In this document: in pieces, positions 8,886 to 18,175 of the stretch
Layout: each line of letters starts with the position of its first letter
How positions within the stretch are numbered: the stretch's first letter is position 1
Assembly (NCBI RefSeq): GCF_030272895.1
Contig: NZ_JALRNF010000008.1
Span: 88,255-152,254 of the forward strand
DNA length: 64,000 nt
Direction: 5' to 3'
DNA from: Pseudomonas sp. BGr12
Lineage (GTDB): Bacteria; Pseudomonadota; Gammaproteobacteria; Pseudomonadales; Pseudomonadaceae
The notes under the pieces: generated by a model
What the model saw: only the letters and a program-made list of their open reading frames with translations
Told to the model about the DNA's origin: nothing
Database searches by the model: none
Made by a program: the position numbers and the translations under genes

Positions 8886-10262
8886 ATGCAAGCGACTAAA
8901 AAGACGCATGTGCGCTACCTGATCCTGTTCATGCTGTTCGTCGTGACCACGATCAACTATGCCGACCGCGCCACCATTTCCATCGCCGGCTCCAGCCTGC
9001 AGAAGGACCTGGGCATCGACGCCGTGACGCTGGGCTACATCTTCTCGGCCTTCGGCTGGGCCTATGTGCTGGGGCAGATCCCCGGTGGCTGGCTGCTCGA
9101 TCGCTTCGGCTCGAAAAAGGTCTATGCCCTGAGCATCTTCACCTGGTCGGCCTTTACCGTGCTGCAAGGCTTCGTCGGTTACCTGCCGGTGGCCAACGCG
9201 GTCATTGCCCTGTTCATGCTGCGCTTTCTGGTCGGTTTTGCCGAAGCGCCCTCTTTCCCGGGTAACGCGCGCATCGTCGCGGCCTGGTTCCCGACCGCCG
9301 AACGCGGCACCGCCTCGGCCATCTTCAACTCTGCGCAATACTTCGCCACCGTGCTATTCGCCCCGCTGATGGGCTGGATCGTCCACGCCTGGGGCTGGGA
9401 GCATGTGTTCATCGTCATGGGCGTGCTGGGCATCCTGTTCTCCATCGCCTGGATGAAGCTCATCTACAACCCCAAGGAACACCCGATGATCGGCGCTGCC
9501 GAGCTTGAGCACATCGAGCGCAACGGCGGCCTGGTGGACATGGACAAACCCAAGGCAAGCGGCAAGAGCGGGCCGAAGTGGGGCTACATCAAACAACTGC
9601 TCGGCAGCCGCATGATGCTCGGTATCTACCTGGGCCAGTACTGCATCAACGCCATCACCTATTTCTTCCTCACCTGGTTCCCGGTGTACCTGGTGCAGGA
9701 GCGCGGCATGTCGATCCTCAAGGCCGGCTTCATCGCCTCCCTGCCGGCGATCTGCGGCTTCATCGGCGGCGTGCTGGGCGGGATCATCTCCGACCACCTG
9801 CTGCGTCGCGGCAACTCGCTGACCTTCGCCCGCAAGGCGCCGATCGTCATCGGCCTGCTGCTGTCGACCTCGATGGTGATCTGCAACTACGTGGATGCCG
9901 AGTGGATGGTGGTGGGCATCATGGCCCTGGCGTTCTTCGGCAAGGGCCTGGGTGCACTGGGCTGGGCGGTGGTCTCCGACACCTCGCCCAAGCAGATCGC
10001 CGGGCTGTCCGGTGGCATGTTCAACACCTTCGGCAACATCGCTTCGATCACCACGCCGATCATCATCGGCTACATCATCAGTGCCACCGGTTCGTTCAAA
10101 TGGGCCCTGGTGTATGTCGGCGCCAACGCCCTGGTCGCGGTGTTCAGCTACCTGGTGATCGTCGGCCCGATCAAGCGCATCGAGCTGCGTGAAGATCCAA
10201 GCCAGAACGGAAACCCGCAAGCGCAGCCGGCCGCCGGCACGCTGGCCGACAACCGTCGTTGA
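8886..10262 (+). CDS. gudP: MFS hexuronate/aldarate transporter (GudP/GarP type)
   Basis: A 458-residue, about 12-TM proton symporter of the anion:cation symporter MFS family, expected to import glucarate and/or galactarate. The N terminus holds the family signature TTINYADRATISIAG, then GGWLLDRFGSKKVY between TM2 and TM3, and the central loop KPKASGKSGPKWGYIKQLLG. The start has a GGGAG site. It lies 109 bases after kdgD and 70 bases before garD in the same direction. The gap before it contains small inverted repeats (around 8794-8838) that might act as an mRNA processing or attenuation site. Confidence 0.92.
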   Translation: MQATKKTHVRYLILFMLFVVTTINYADRATISIAGSSLQKDLGIDAVTLGYIFSAFGWAYVLGQIPGGWLLDRFGSKKVYALSIFTWSAFTVLQGFVGYLPVANAVIALFMLRFLVGFAEAPSFPGNARIVAAWFPTAERGTASAIFNSAQYFATVLFAPLMGWIVHAWGWEHVFIVMGVLGILFSIAWMKLIYNPKEHPMIGAAELEHIERNGGLVDMDKPKASGKSGPKWGYIKQLLGSRMMLGIYLGQYCINAITYFFLTWFPVYLVQERGMSILKAGFIASLPAICGFIGGVLGGIISDHLLRRGNSLTFARKAPIVIGLLLSTSMVICNYVDAEWMVVGIMALAFFGKGLGALGWAVVSDTSPKQIAGLSGGMFNTFGNIASITTPIIIGYIISATGSFKWALVYVGANALVAVFSYLVIVGPIKRIELREDPSQNGNPQAQPAAGTLADNRR

Positions 10263-10332
10263 GTGAAACGCCTGCAACCGCGGTTGCAGGCACCGCTGAT
10301 CCGCCTGAATACATGACAAGAAGGGCCAACCG

Positions 10333-11886
10333 ATGCACATGATCGAACACGCCGACTCACCCCGCTACGTACGTCTGCATGAACAGGACAACGTCGTTGT
10401 CGTGGTGAATGATCAGGGTGTCGCAGAAGGTAGCCGTTTCACCGATGGACTGACGGTGATCGAAGGCATTCCGCAAAGCCACAAGGTGGCCCTGGTGAAC
10501 ATTGCCAAGGGCGAGCCGGTGGTGCGCTATGGCCAGGTCATCGGTTACGCGCTGCAGGACCTGCCCCAGGGCAGCTGGGTCCGGGAGACCCAACTGGCGA
10601 TGCCCTCGGCACCGGCGCTGGACAGCCTGCCGATGGCCGATACCGTGCCCGCCGCCCTGCCAGCGCTTGAAGGCTACACCTTCGAGGGCTACCGCAATGC
10701 CGACGGCACGGTGGGCACACGCAACATCCTCGGGATCACCACCACCGTGCAGTGTGTCACTGGCGTGCTCGATCACGCGGTCAAACGCATCCGCGAGGAA
10801 CTGCTGCCCAAGTACCCGCACGTCGACGACGTGATCGCCCTGACCCACAGCTACGGCTGCGGCGTGGCGATCAACGCCCGCGACGCCTACATCCCGATCC
10901 GCACGGTGCGCAACCTCGCCCGCAACCCCAACCTGGGCGGCGAAGCCCTGGTCATCAGCCTGGGCTGCGAGAAGCTGCAGGCCGGGCAGGTCATGCACGA
11001 GGACGACGCCTCGGTCGACCTCAGCGAACCCTGGCTGTACCGCCTGCAGGACGCTAGCCACGGCTTCGGCGAAATGGTCGAGCAGATCATGGAACTGGCT
11101 GAAGTACGGCTGAAGAAACTCGACCAGCGCCGCCGCGAAACCGTACCGGCCTCGGAGCTGATCCTGGGCATGCAGTGCGGTGGCAGCGACGCGTTCTCCG
11201 GCATCACCGCCAACCCGGCGCTGGGCTACGCCTCCGACCTGCTGATCCGCGCCGGGGCCACGGTGATGTTCTCGGAAGTCACCGAAGTGCGCGATGCCAT
11301 CTACATGCTGACCTCCCGCGCCGAAACGCCGGAAGTCGCCGCCGCGCTGGTGCGCGAGATGGATTGGTACGACCAGTACCTGCAACGCGGCGAAGCCGAC
11401 CGCAGCGCCAACACCACACCGGGCAACAAGAAAGGCGGGCTCTCAAACATCGTCGAGAAGAGCCTGGGCTCGATCGTCAAATCCGGCAGCAGCGCCATCA
11501 ACGGCGTGCTCGGCCCGGGTGAGCGCGTATCCGGCAAAGGCCTGGTGTTCTGCGCCACACCGGCCAGCGACTTCGTCTGTGGCACCCTGCAACTGGCCGC
11601 CGGCATGAACCTGCATGTGTTCACCACCGGGCGCGGCACGCCGTATGGCCTGGCCATGGTACCGGTGGTCAAGGTGTCGACCCGCACTGAACTGGCCGAA
11701 CGCTGGCCCGACTTGATCGACATCGACGCCGGGCGCATCGCCACCGGCCGCGCCACCATCGAAGAGCTGGGCTGGGAGCTGTTCCACTACTACCTGGACG
11801 TGGCCAGCGGACGCAAACAGACCTGGGCCGAACGCTACAAGCTGCACAACGACATCACCCTGTTCAACCCCGCCCCTATCACCTGA
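10333..11886 (+). CDS. garD: Galactarate dehydratase
   Basis: Dehydrates galactarate (meso-galactaric acid) to 5-dehydro-4-deoxyglucarate, the substrate of KdgD. The 517-residue protein belongs to the UxaA/GarD group of metal-dependent dehydratases: a small N-terminal SAF-like domain (about 1-95), a linker, and the large domain with [33 protein letters not shown] and the C-terminal [19 protein letters not shown]. Family length and these motifs fit GarD rather than altronate dehydratase. A glucarate dehydratase (gudD) is not in the window, so glucarate use would need a gene elsewhere. An ATG two codons downstream is a possible alternative start. Confidence 0.93.
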   Translation: MHMIEHADSPRYVRLHEQDNVVVVVNDQGVAEGSRFTDGLTVIEGIPQSHKVALVNIAKGEPVVRYGQVIGYALQDLPQGSWVRETQLAMPSAPALDSLPMADTVPAALPALEGYTFEGYRNADGTVGTRNILGITTTVQCVTGVLDHAVKRIREELLPKYPHVDDVIALTHSYGCGVAINARDAYIPIRTVRNLARNPNLGGEALVISLGCEKLQAGQVMHEDDASVDLSEPWLYRLQDASHGFGEMVEQIMELAEVRLKKLDQRRRETVPASELILGMQCGGSDAFSGITANPALGYASDLLIRAGATVMFSEVTEVRDAIYMLTSRAETPEVAAALVREMDWYDQYLQRGEADRSANTTPGNKKGGLSNIVEKSLGSIVKSGSSAINGVLGPGERVSGKGLVFCATPASDFVCGTLQLAAGMNLHVFTTGRGTPYGLAMVPVVKVSTRTELAERWPDLIDIDAGRIATGRATIEELGWELFHYYLDVASGRKQTWAERYKLHNDITLFNPAPIT

Positions 11887-11900
11887 ACGACTCATCCTCT

Positions 11901-11959
11901 CTGTGGGAGCGGGCTTGCCCCGCGATGCGATCTATCGCGGGGCAAGCCCGCTCCCACAG
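11901..11959. repeat. REP palindrome pair between garD and the semialdehyde dehydrogenase gene
   Basis: Two inverted copies of the class A REP unit (TGTGGGAGCGGGCTTGCCCC, then GCGAT) separated by a few bases, head to head. It could form a strong hairpin within the operon mRNA and uncouple the expression of garD from the next gene. Confidence 0.9.
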
Positions 11960-12022
11960 TGCTCACATCCATCTCATACGATGTCCGTCATCAAACCTCA
12001 ATCACCGAACCAGGAGATCCCC

Positions 12023-13606
12023 ATGTCCACCGTTCTCGGTCATAACTTCATCGCTGGTGCGCGCAGCGCGGCGGGTACACAACAGCTGAAAAGCATCGAC
12101 GCCACCAGTGGCGAAGCCCTGCCCTTCACCTTCGTCCAGGCCACCGAAGGCGAAGTGAACAGCGCCGCCCGGGCCGCCGAAGCCGCCTTCCCCGCCTTCC
12201 GCCAACTGAGCCCACAGCGCCGTGGCGAATTCCTCCTGGCCATCGCCGACGAACTGGACGCCCTGAGCGATGACTTCGTCGCCATCGTCTGCCAGGAAAC
12301 CGCCCTGCCCGCTGCCCGTATCCAAGGTGAGCGGGCGCGCACCAGTGGCCAGATGCGCCTGTTCGCCCAGGTGCTGCAGCGTGGCGACTTCCTCGGCGCC
12401 CGCATCGACCTGGCGCTGCCCGAGCGCAAGCCACTGCCACGGGTCGACCTGCGCCAGATGCGCATCGGCGTTGGCCCGGTCGCAGTGTTCGGCGCCAGCA
12501 ACTTCCCGCTGGCCTTCTCCACCGCCGGCGGTGATACCGCTGCCGCATTGGCCGCCGGCTGCCCGGTAGTGTTCAAGGCTCACAGCGGCCACATGGCCAC
12601 CGCCGACCTGGTCGGCTGCGCCATCATCCGCGCCGCCGAGCGCACCGACATGCCCAAGGGCGTGTTCAACATGATCTTCGGTGCCGGTGTCGGTGAGTGG
12701 CTGGTCAAGCACCCGGCGATCCAGGCGGTGGGTTTCACCGGCTCCCTCAGCGGTGGCAATGCCCTGTGCAAGATGGCTGCCGAACGTCCACAGCCAATCC
12801 CGGTGTTTGCCGAGATGTCGAGTATCAACCCGGTCATCCTGTTGCCACAGGCACTGGCCGGCCGTGGTGAAACCGTGGCCCGCGAACTGGCGGCCTCGGT
12901 GGTCATGGGCTGCGGTCAGTTCTGCACCAACCCGGGCCTGGTGCTGGGCGTCAGCTCGCCGGCCTTCAGCGCCTTCCAGGCCCAACTGCAGGAGCAGATG
13001 ACTGCCCAGGCGCCGCAGACCATGCTCAATGCCGGTGGCCTGCGCAGCTACAGCAAAGGCCTGGAGCACCTGCACGCCCACGCCGGGATCAGCCACCTGG
13101 CCGGCCAGCCGCAGGAAGGCAACCAGGCGCGGCCACAGTTGTTCAAGGCCGATGTCGAATTGCTGCTCAAGGGTGATGAACTGCTGCAGGAAGAAGTATT
13201 CGGCCCGACCACCATCGTCGTCGAAGCCCGTGACGATGCCGAGCTCAAGGCGGCCCTTCAGGGCCTGCGCGGCCAGTTGACCGCGACCCTGATCGGCGAG
13301 CCGGGCGACCTGCAGGACTACCAGTGGCTGGTGCCGCTGCTGGAGCAGAAAGTCGGGCGCATCCTGGTCAACGGCTACCCGACCGGTGTCGAAGTCTGCG
13401 ACGCCATGGTCCACGGCGGTCCTTATCCAGCCACCTCCGATGCCCGTGGTACCTCGGTGGGCACCCTGGCGATCGACCGTTTCCTGCGGCCGGTGTGCTA
13501 CCAGAACTACCCGGAGGCCTTGCTGCCCGAGGCGCTGCGCAACAGCAACCCGCTGGGCCTCAAGCGCCTGGTCAATGGTGAGTGGTCGGCTGCGCCGATT
13601 GCCTGA
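12023..13606 (+). CDS. 2,5-dioxovalerate (2-oxoglutarate semialdehyde) dehydrogenase
   Basis: Oxidises 2-oxoglutarate semialdehyde to 2-oxoglutarate, the last step of the aldarate pathway. The 527-residue length and divergent motifs are typical of this aldehyde dehydrogenase subgroup: GPVAVFGASNFPLAFS, FTGSLSGGNAL, catalytic Glu in VFAEMSSINPV, and nucleophilic Cys in GCGQFCTNPGLV (about residue 302). The open frame reaches back through the REP palindrome to 11903. The ATG at 12023 has an AGGAGA site at 12012-12017 and gives the normal N terminus MSTVLGHNFIAG, so it is chosen. It is the fourth pathway gene, after garD. Confidence 0.93.
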   Translation: MSTVLGHNFIAGARSAAGTQQLKSIDATSGEALPFTFVQATEGEVNSAARAAEAAFPAFRQLSPQRRGEFLLAIADELDALSDDFVAIVCQETALPAARIQGERARTSGQMRLFAQVLQRGDFLGARIDLALPERKPLPRVDLRQMRIGVGPVAVFGASNFPLAFSTAGGDTAAALAAGCPVVFKAHSGHMATADLVGCAIIRAAERTDMPKGVFNMIFGAGVGEWLVKHPAIQAVGFTGSLSGGNALCKMAAERPQPIPVFAEMSSINPVILLPQALAGRGETVARELAASVVMGCGQFCTNPGLVLGVSSPAFSAFQAQLQEQMTAQAPQTMLNAGGLRSYSKGLEHLHAHAGISHLAGQPQEGNQARPQLFKADVELLLKGDELLQEEVFGPTTIVVEARDDAELKAALQGLRGQLTATLIGEPGDLQDYQWLVPLLEQKVGRILVNGYPTGVEVCDAMVHGGPYPATSDARGTSVGTLAIDRFLRPVCYQNYPEALLPEALRNSNPLGLKRLVNGEWSAAPIA

Positions 13607-13629
13607 CCCCCACACCTTTTTCGTTGCGG

Positions 13630-13708
13630 CCCATCGCCGGCTACGCCGGCTCCCACAAGGTCTGGTGCACACCGACCTACTGTGGGAGCTGGCGTAGCCG
13701 GCGATGGC
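13630..13708. repeat. Class B REP palindrome between the dehydrogenase gene and the convergent regulator
   Basis: Inverted arms of about 28 bases (CCATCGCCGGCTACGCC..., complement at 13681-13708) with a 23-base spacer. The core GCGTAGCC differs from the common GGGCTTGCCCC REP type. It lies between two convergent genes and could serve both as terminator. Confidence 0.88.
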
Positions 13709-13721
13709 ATCACCACCGCTA

Positions 13722-14486
13722 TCAGCCGTTGTGCCCCTGCGCCTCGGCCTCTTCATGGGCCAGGCGCAACCGCTCGCGGCTGTTGGTCAGGTGCAGGCGC
13801 ATGGCCGCGCGGGCGCCTTCGGCGTCCTGGCGGGCGATGGCCTCGTAGATCGCTTCGTGCTCATAGCTGAGCCGGTTCATGTAGTGCTGCTGGTCATCAT
13901 GGGCCAGGCGCGCCGAGTTCAGGCGGGTGCGCGGAATGATGCTGGTGCCCAGGTGGGTCATGATGTCGGTGAAGTAGCGGTTGCCGGTGGCCATGGCGAT
14001 CTGCAGGTGGAACTGGAAGTCCGAGGCCACCGCATCGCTGGCATGGGCCACGCTTTCGTTGAGGGCATCGAGCGCCTCACGCATGGCCGCCAGTTGTTCC
14101 GGGCTACGACGCACCGCCGCAAGGCCCGCCGACTCGGTCTCCAGGCTGATCCGCAGCTCCAGCACCGCCAGCACTTCACGCAAGGTGACGATGGTCGCCG
14201 GATCGATACGAAAACCACTAGGGCTCGGCGTGTCGAGCACGAAAGTGCCGATGCCATGGCGGGTTTCCACCTGGCCGGCCGCCTGCAGGCGGGAAATGGC
14301 TTCACGCACCACGGTGCGGCTGACCCCCTGCTCTTCCATGATCGCCGACTCGGTCGGCAGTTTGTCACCGCGTTTGAGGTGGCCGTCGCGAATGCGCTCG
14401 GTGAGGATGGTCACCAGCTCCTGGGCCAGGCTGCGAGGCTTTCTGCGGGCGCGTGGCAGTGCGCTCTGGTCTTTCATGGCGAACAT
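13722..14486 (-). CDS. FadR-type GntR regulator of the galactarate cluster
   Basis: A 254-residue GntR-family regulator. The N-terminal winged helix-turn-helix (about residues 18-90) includes RGDKLPTESAIMEEQGVSRT and VREAISRLQAAGQVETRHGIGTFV. The C-terminal FCD domain (about 105-235) includes FQFHLQIAMATGNRYF and the metal/ligand histidine HEAIYEAI. It is convergent to the galactarate genes. The site GTTGTACGATCAC lies 40 bases before its start and matches the site before kdgD, suggesting that it controls itself and the pathway operon and is released by a pathway acid. Two in-frame ATGs (14486 and 14477) are possible starts; spacing from AGGA does not settle which. Confidence 0.88.
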   Translation of the reverse strand: MFAMKDQSALPRARRKPRSLAQELVTILTERIRDGHLKRGDKLPTESAIMEEQGVSRTVVREAISRLQAAGQVETRHGIGTFVLDTPSPSGFRIDPATIVTLREVLAVLELRISLETESAGLAAVRRSPEQLAAMREALDALNESVAHASDAVASDFQFHLQIAMATGNRYFTDIMTHLGTSIIPRTRLNSARLAHDDQQHYMNRLSYEHEAIYEAIARQDAEGARAAMRLHLTNSRERLRLAHEEAEAQGHNG

Positions 14487-14525
14487 CTGTCCTGATTATT
14501 CTTCACCCGGATCATAGCGCAATTG

Positions 14526-14538
14526 GTTGTACGATCAC
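14526..14538. promoter_or_regulatory. Putative operator before the FadR-type regulator gene
   Basis: GTTGTACGATCAC, matching 12 of 13 bases of the site before kdgD at 7793-7805. Inferred autoregulatory site. Confidence 0.55.
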
Positions 14539-14557
14539 ATGCATCAACTGCGATCGA

Positions 14558-14881
14558 TCACACCACCTCATCGCGGGGCAAGCCCGCTCCTACTGGAAGC
14601 TCGATGCCGTCGAGCAGCGCATCGATCAGCGCCCGCGCCAGCTCCAGCGAATGCTGGGTGGACCAGGCGAAACTGCGACCGACTTCGCTGGTGTGCTGCA
14701 GCACTTGGCCGATATCGGCACTGGCGCACCTGAGGTACAGCGAGGCATGCACCAGCGCGTCTTCGGCACGGACGCCGGCGCAGACGCTGAACAACGCCGG
14801 GTGCTCCGGACAGCTCGCCACCGCTCTTTCGACCGTTTCGACAAGATGCAGGCTGGGCGGATCGGGAACGGGCTTTTTCAT
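14558..14881 (-). CDS. Small DUF6124/DUF3077-type Pseudomonas protein ending in a REP element
   Basis: A 107-residue protein of a lineage-specific Pseudomonas family of unknown role. Family-like features are the N-terminal MKKPVPDPP, the central LFSVCAGVRAEDALVHASLYLRCA and a C-terminal helix with SLELARALIDALLDG. An AGGAG site precedes the ATG. The last residues (VGAGLPRDEVV) are encoded by a REP unit at 14571-14593, so the normal stop seems to have been lost or the REP inserted at the 3' end. The 5' region is rich in small hairpins. The family assignment is from recall and is moderately sure; the function is unknown. Confidence 0.75.
   Translation of the reverse strand: MKKPVPDPPSLHLVETVERAVASCPEHPALFSVCAGVRAEDALVHASLYLRCASADIGQVLQHTSEVGRSFAWSTQHSLELARALIDALLDGIELPVGAGLPRDEVV
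14571..14593. repeat. Single class A REP unit inside the 3' end of the DUF6124-type gene
   Basis: One unpaired unit (ATCGCGGGGCAAGCCCGCTCC with flanks). It is the only REP copy in the window that lies within a reading frame. Confidence 0.85.
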
Positions 14882-15300
14882 CGGGCTACTCCTATGCAGA
14901 GGGAGCGGCCACCGTTCGCTGCGAAACGAATGGGTGGCAGCTGTACGCGGGTTCGCAGACCGGGCATAGGAACCGGCGCACCCGAAGGTGCCCCACGCAC
15001 AACCGCCATTGACCCGTGATGCAGGTAATCACCTGCGTCAGGAAAATGGAGTGCTGACTTATGCCTCGGACTGCGACATCCGGTCGTTGAATTGGCAACG
15101 ACAGGCGCAGGGTAGGCACGCACCCGGGCGGGCGCAACAGAACAGCGGCGCGGGCAGTATGATTCAGAAGCGTCTGACAGAAAACAGCTACACCCCGATT
15201 CAGTGTTTGTCTTGTCATTACCGGTAGGAGCGGGCTTGCCCCGCGATGCGATGTAGCTGACGCACCACAATCGCGGGGCAAGCCCGCTCCCACCTGGCGA
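14882..15300. other. 419-base intergenic region with hairpins and a REP pair
   Basis: No convincing gene. For the minus-strand gene at 14881 this is the leader and promoter region. It contains an imperfect hairpin at 14908-14938 (GCCACC...GGTGGC) and a compact stem-loop at 14978-14991 (GCACC-CGAA-GGTGC). The distal part holds a class A REP pair at 15224-15293. Open frames crossing it in either direction show no family features. Confidence 0.7.
15224..15293. repeat. Class A REP palindrome pair downstream of the YcaD-like MFS gene
   Basis: Two inverted REP units (GTAGGAGCGGGCTTGCCCC...GGGGCAAGCCCGCTCCCAC) with a 25-base spacer, seven bases beyond the stop of the MFS gene, where they may protect or terminate its mRNA. 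Confidence 0.9.
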
Positions 15301-16458
15301 TTACTCCACCGCCCTGAGCCGATACGCCTTGCGATTGGCATTGCGGGCAAAGCAGACGAACAGCGCTGCCATGATCGCCAGGGCCATGGGCAGGCCATGC
15401 GGTGCGACATCCATGGCCGCGCCGCTGACCAGCGGCCCCACCAGGCTGCCCACACCCCACAGCAGGCCGACGCTGGCATTGGCCGTGACCAGGTCCTGGC
15501 CCTTGAACTGCTGGCCGATCAGCACCAGCGCCAGGGTGTAGACCCCACCGGCCACCGCGCCCAACAGCACCAGCGCCGGCCACAGCAGCCACTGCACCTG
15601 CAGCAGCCAAGGCAAGGCAATGCCGATCAGCATCGCCACCACGCCGCAGACCAGGTGCACCAGCGTCCGCTCGCTACGGTCCGCCAGCCAGCCCAACGGC
15701 AGCTGGAACAGCATGTCGCCGGTGAGGATCACGGTCACCATCAAGGCCGCCACGCCCACGGCAAAGCCATGGCTGGAGGCATACACCGGCATCAGCGAGA
15801 GGATCACCGCATCGAAGAAGGAGAAGAACAGCACACCCATGCACAACGCCGGCGCCACCCGGAAGAAGCCCGCCAGGGAGAAGCTCTTTTCAGCCTCTTC
15901 GCCATGCTCTACATGATCATTGGGCACCGTCAGCACGATGCACAGCAGCGCCAGTCCATAACAGGCAGTGACCACCCCGGTCACCCACGCGCTCTGCGCG
16001 CCGACCAGGGCCAGCATGGCCGGGCCGAGCATCTGAAAGCCGGTGAAGGCCGTGGCGTACAGGGCCATGATCTTGCCGCGGTTATGCTCCGGGCTCAGTT
16101 CATTGACCCAGGACTCGCCGAGGATAATCGCGATGCCCATGCCGATGCCCAGCCCCAGGCGCAACAGGCCCAGCAGGTAGATCGAGGAGAAGGCCCATTC
16201 GAGCAAGCCGATGCTCAAGGCGCACAGGCCGAAGCACAGCAGGTAGATGGTGCGTCGGGTCAGGTGCCGGCAGCAGGCATCGACCATGAACGCCGAGAGC
16301 ATCATGCCCGCCGCCGGAATGGCCGAAAGGATACCGATCTGCAGGGTGCTCGCCCCCGCTTCGAGCAGACGCAGGGACACCAGCGGCAGGCTCGCCCCCA
16401 GGCTGAAACCGACCACCGACACGGCGAACAACAGGCCCGCCAGAAAACGCTTGTTCAT
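15301..16458 (-). CDS. MFS transporter, YcaD-like
   Basis: A 385-residue, about 12-TM major facilitator. Features are an N-terminal GASLPLVSLRLLEAGAS segment, the TM4 region RLGLGIGMGIAIILGESWVNEL and the second-half motif GWLADRSERTLV. The arrangement resembles the YcaD/DHA-like group of putative drug or metabolite exporters; no substrate can be named. The frame opens with GTG at 16464, but the ATG at 16458 has a GGAGTGG site five bases upstream and is preferred. It stands alone between two intergenic regions, in the same direction as the next MFS gene. Confidence 0.85.
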   Translation of the reverse strand: MNKRFLAGLLFAVSVVGFSLGASLPLVSLRLLEAGASTLQIGILSAIPAAGMMLSAFMVDACCRHLTRRTIYLLCFGLCALSIGLLEWAFSSIYLLGLLRLGLGIGMGIAIILGESWVNELSPEHNRGKIMALYATAFTGFQMLGPAMLALVGAQSAWVTGVVTACYGLALLCIVLTVPNDHVEHGEEAEKSFSLAGFFRVAPALCMGVLFFSFFDAVILSLMPVYASSHGFAVGVAALMVTVILTGDMLFQLPLGWLADRSERTLVHLVCGVVAMLIGIALPWLLQVQWLLWPALVLLGAVAGGVYTLALVLIGQQFKGQDLVTANASVGLLWGVGSLVGPLVSGAAMDVAPHGLPMALAIMAALFVCFARNANRKAYRLRAVE

Positions 16459-16782
16459 TACCACTCCATCCGCCGGCCCAGGCGTGATATCGCCCGGGCC
16501 CGCGCTAACACGACCAGGAAAACATTCAGGTGTACAAAGGCAAGGCCATGCGGCCGCCTCGTCAGTGGGCGTGTACGGGTGGCGAGAAGGTAAAGGCGAA
16601 CAGCACGCTGCGCCGACGCTTGAGGACGGTATCGCTCGGCCAGTCGCAGCAGCGGGTCAGGATGACCGGCTGGTGGAACGGGCGGATGGCAGTGGAGCGA
16701 TTCATTCGTCGGCTACGCAGGAAAGGACGGGCGGCACTCTAGGAGAACCCTTGCCACCCGTCAATAGCCCGTCCTTGAGCGC
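16459..16782. other. 324-base gap between two MFS genes
   Basis: It presumably contains the promoter of the MFS gene that starts at 16458. A 47-codon open frame on the minus strand (16705 to 16562) has no ribosome site or recognised motif. Nothing else is visible. Confidence 0.5.
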
Positions 16783-18000
16783 TCAACGCTTGCCGGTGGA
16801 CGGCAGTAGGATCGCCAGCAGGCCGAACAGCGGCAGGTACGAGCACAGACTGTAGACGTATTCGATGCCCTTGAAGTCGGCCAGGTAGCCGAGCAGCGCC
16901 GCACCGATGCCGCCAAAACCGAACATCAGGCCGAAGAAAATCCCGGCGATCATGCCGACATTGCCCGGCACCAGCTCCTGGGCATAGACCACGATGGCCG
17001 AGAACGCCGAGGCCAGGATGAAGCCGATGATCACGCTGAGCACGCTGGTCCAGAACAGGTCGGCATAGGGCAGTGCCAGGGTGAACGGCGCAACACCGAG
17101 GATCGAGAACCAGATCACCGCCTTGCGCCCGATGCGGTCACCGATCGGCCCGCCGAAGAAGGTCCCCGCCGCTACCGCACCGAGGAACAGGAACAGGTGC
17201 AATTGGGAACTTGCCACCGACAGGTCGAACTTCTCGATCAGGTAGAAGGTGTAGTAGCTGGTCAGGCTGGACATGTAGAAATACTTGGAGAACACCAGCA
17301 GCCCCAGCACCACCAGCGCGCCGATCACCCGGTTGCGGGACAAGCCATGGGTGGCGCGCTGGCCCTGCTTGGCCTTGAACAGGTTCAAATGCTCGCGGTA
17401 CCAGCGGCTCAGGCCATAGGTGACCAGCACCGCACACACCGCGAACAGACCAAACCAGGCGACATTGCCCTGGCCGAACGGAATGATGATCGCCGCCGCC
17501 AGCAACGGGCCGAACGCGGAGCCGGCATTACCGCCGACCTGGAAGGTCGATTGCGCCAGGCCAAAGCGCCCCCCAGAGGCGAGCCGGGCGATACGCGAGG
17601 TTTCCGGGTGGAAGGTCGACGAACCGATGCCCACCAGCGCGGCCGCCAGCAGAATCATCGGAAAGCTGCCGACATAGGCCAGCATGACGATCCCCACCAG
17701 AGTGCACAGGGTGCCGAGGGGCAGCAGGTTCGGCATCGGCTTGCGATCGGTGTAGAAGCCCACCCAGGGTTGCAGCAAGGAGGCGGTGATCTGGAAGGTC
17801 AGGGTAATCATCCCCACCTGGGCGAAGGTCAGCCCGTAGTTGTCCTTGAGCAACGGGTAGATCGACGGCAGCACCGCCTGGATCAGGTCATTGATCAGGT
17901 GCGCCAGGGCACAGGCAGCGATGATCCGCATGACCAGCGGGCTGCTCTGGGCCGTCGCGGTGCTGGCGGGTGACGAGGATGAAACACTGCTCACAGCCAT
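16783..18000 (-). CDS. fsr: MFS exporter of the fosmidomycin-resistance (Fsr) type
   Basis: A 405-residue, about 12-TM major facilitator. The N-terminal region ALAHLINDLIQAVLPSIYPL followed by YGLTFAQVGMITLTFQITAS is characteristic of the Fsr group, as are GSSTFHPETSRIARLASGGR and QVGGNAGSAFGPLLAA. Fsr in E. coli exports fosmidomycin; the natural substrate is unknown. The frame extends to TTG at 18033 and an ATG at 18015; the ATG at 18000 has a weak GGAC site and gives the usual Ser/Ala-rich N terminus, so it is chosen with limited certainty. It is divergent from the truncated fecR. Confidence 0.85.
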   Translation of the reverse strand: MAVSSVSSSSPASTATAQSSPLVMRIIAACALAHLINDLIQAVLPSIYPLLKDNYGLTFAQVGMITLTFQITASLLQPWVGFYTDRKPMPNLLPLGTLCTLVGIVMLAYVGSFPMILLAAALVGIGSSTFHPETSRIARLASGGRFGLAQSTFQVGGNAGSAFGPLLAAAIIIPFGQGNVAWFGLFAVCAVLVTYGLSRWYREHLNLFKAKQGQRATHGLSRNRVIGALVVLGLLVFSKYFYMSSLTSYYTFYLIEKFDLSVASSQLHLFLFLGAVAAGTFFGGPIGDRIGRKAVIWFSILGVAPFTLALPYADLFWTSVLSVIIGFILASAFSAIVVYAQELVPGNVGMIAGIFFGLMFGFGGIGAALLGYLADFKGIEYVYSLCSYLPLFGLLAILLPSTGKR

Positions 18001-18094
18001 GACAAGAACGTCCATCAGGTGATTGGGATCCAATTATCCCGATTTCGTTAGCAAGCGCACTATTCTTTTCGACGAGCGTTTCGATGACGTACTT

Positions 18095-18113
18095 GTTAAT
18101 AATTCTCAATAGC
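18095..18113. promoter_or_regulatory. Fur-box-like site before the orphan fecR
   Basis: GTTAATAATTCTCAATAGC agrees with 13 of 19 positions of the Fur consensus GATAATGATAATCATTATC. It lies in the divergent region between the Fsr-type gene and fecR. It fits an iron-regulated origin for fecR but is not proof of binding. Confidence 0.45.
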
Positions 18114-18175
18114 TTTAGCATCCCTGAACTTCGCCATTCACGATGCCGTAACCCCGAAAACAAGACCGATCTGCC

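Noticed and set aside
10269..10292. Hairpin between gudP and garD (GCCTGCAACC/GGTTGCAGGC) as a terminator
   Set aside because: No T run follows, and the genes belong to one pathway, so termination is not supported; it may be an mRNA processing site.
11960..12000. A third operator-like sequence (ATACGATGTCCG) before the semialdehyde dehydrogenase gene
   Set aside because: Only the TACGAT core matches the two proposed operator sites.
16562..16705. 47-codon open frame on the minus strand between two MFS genes
   Set aside because: No ribosome-binding site, no family features, and no conserved context visible.
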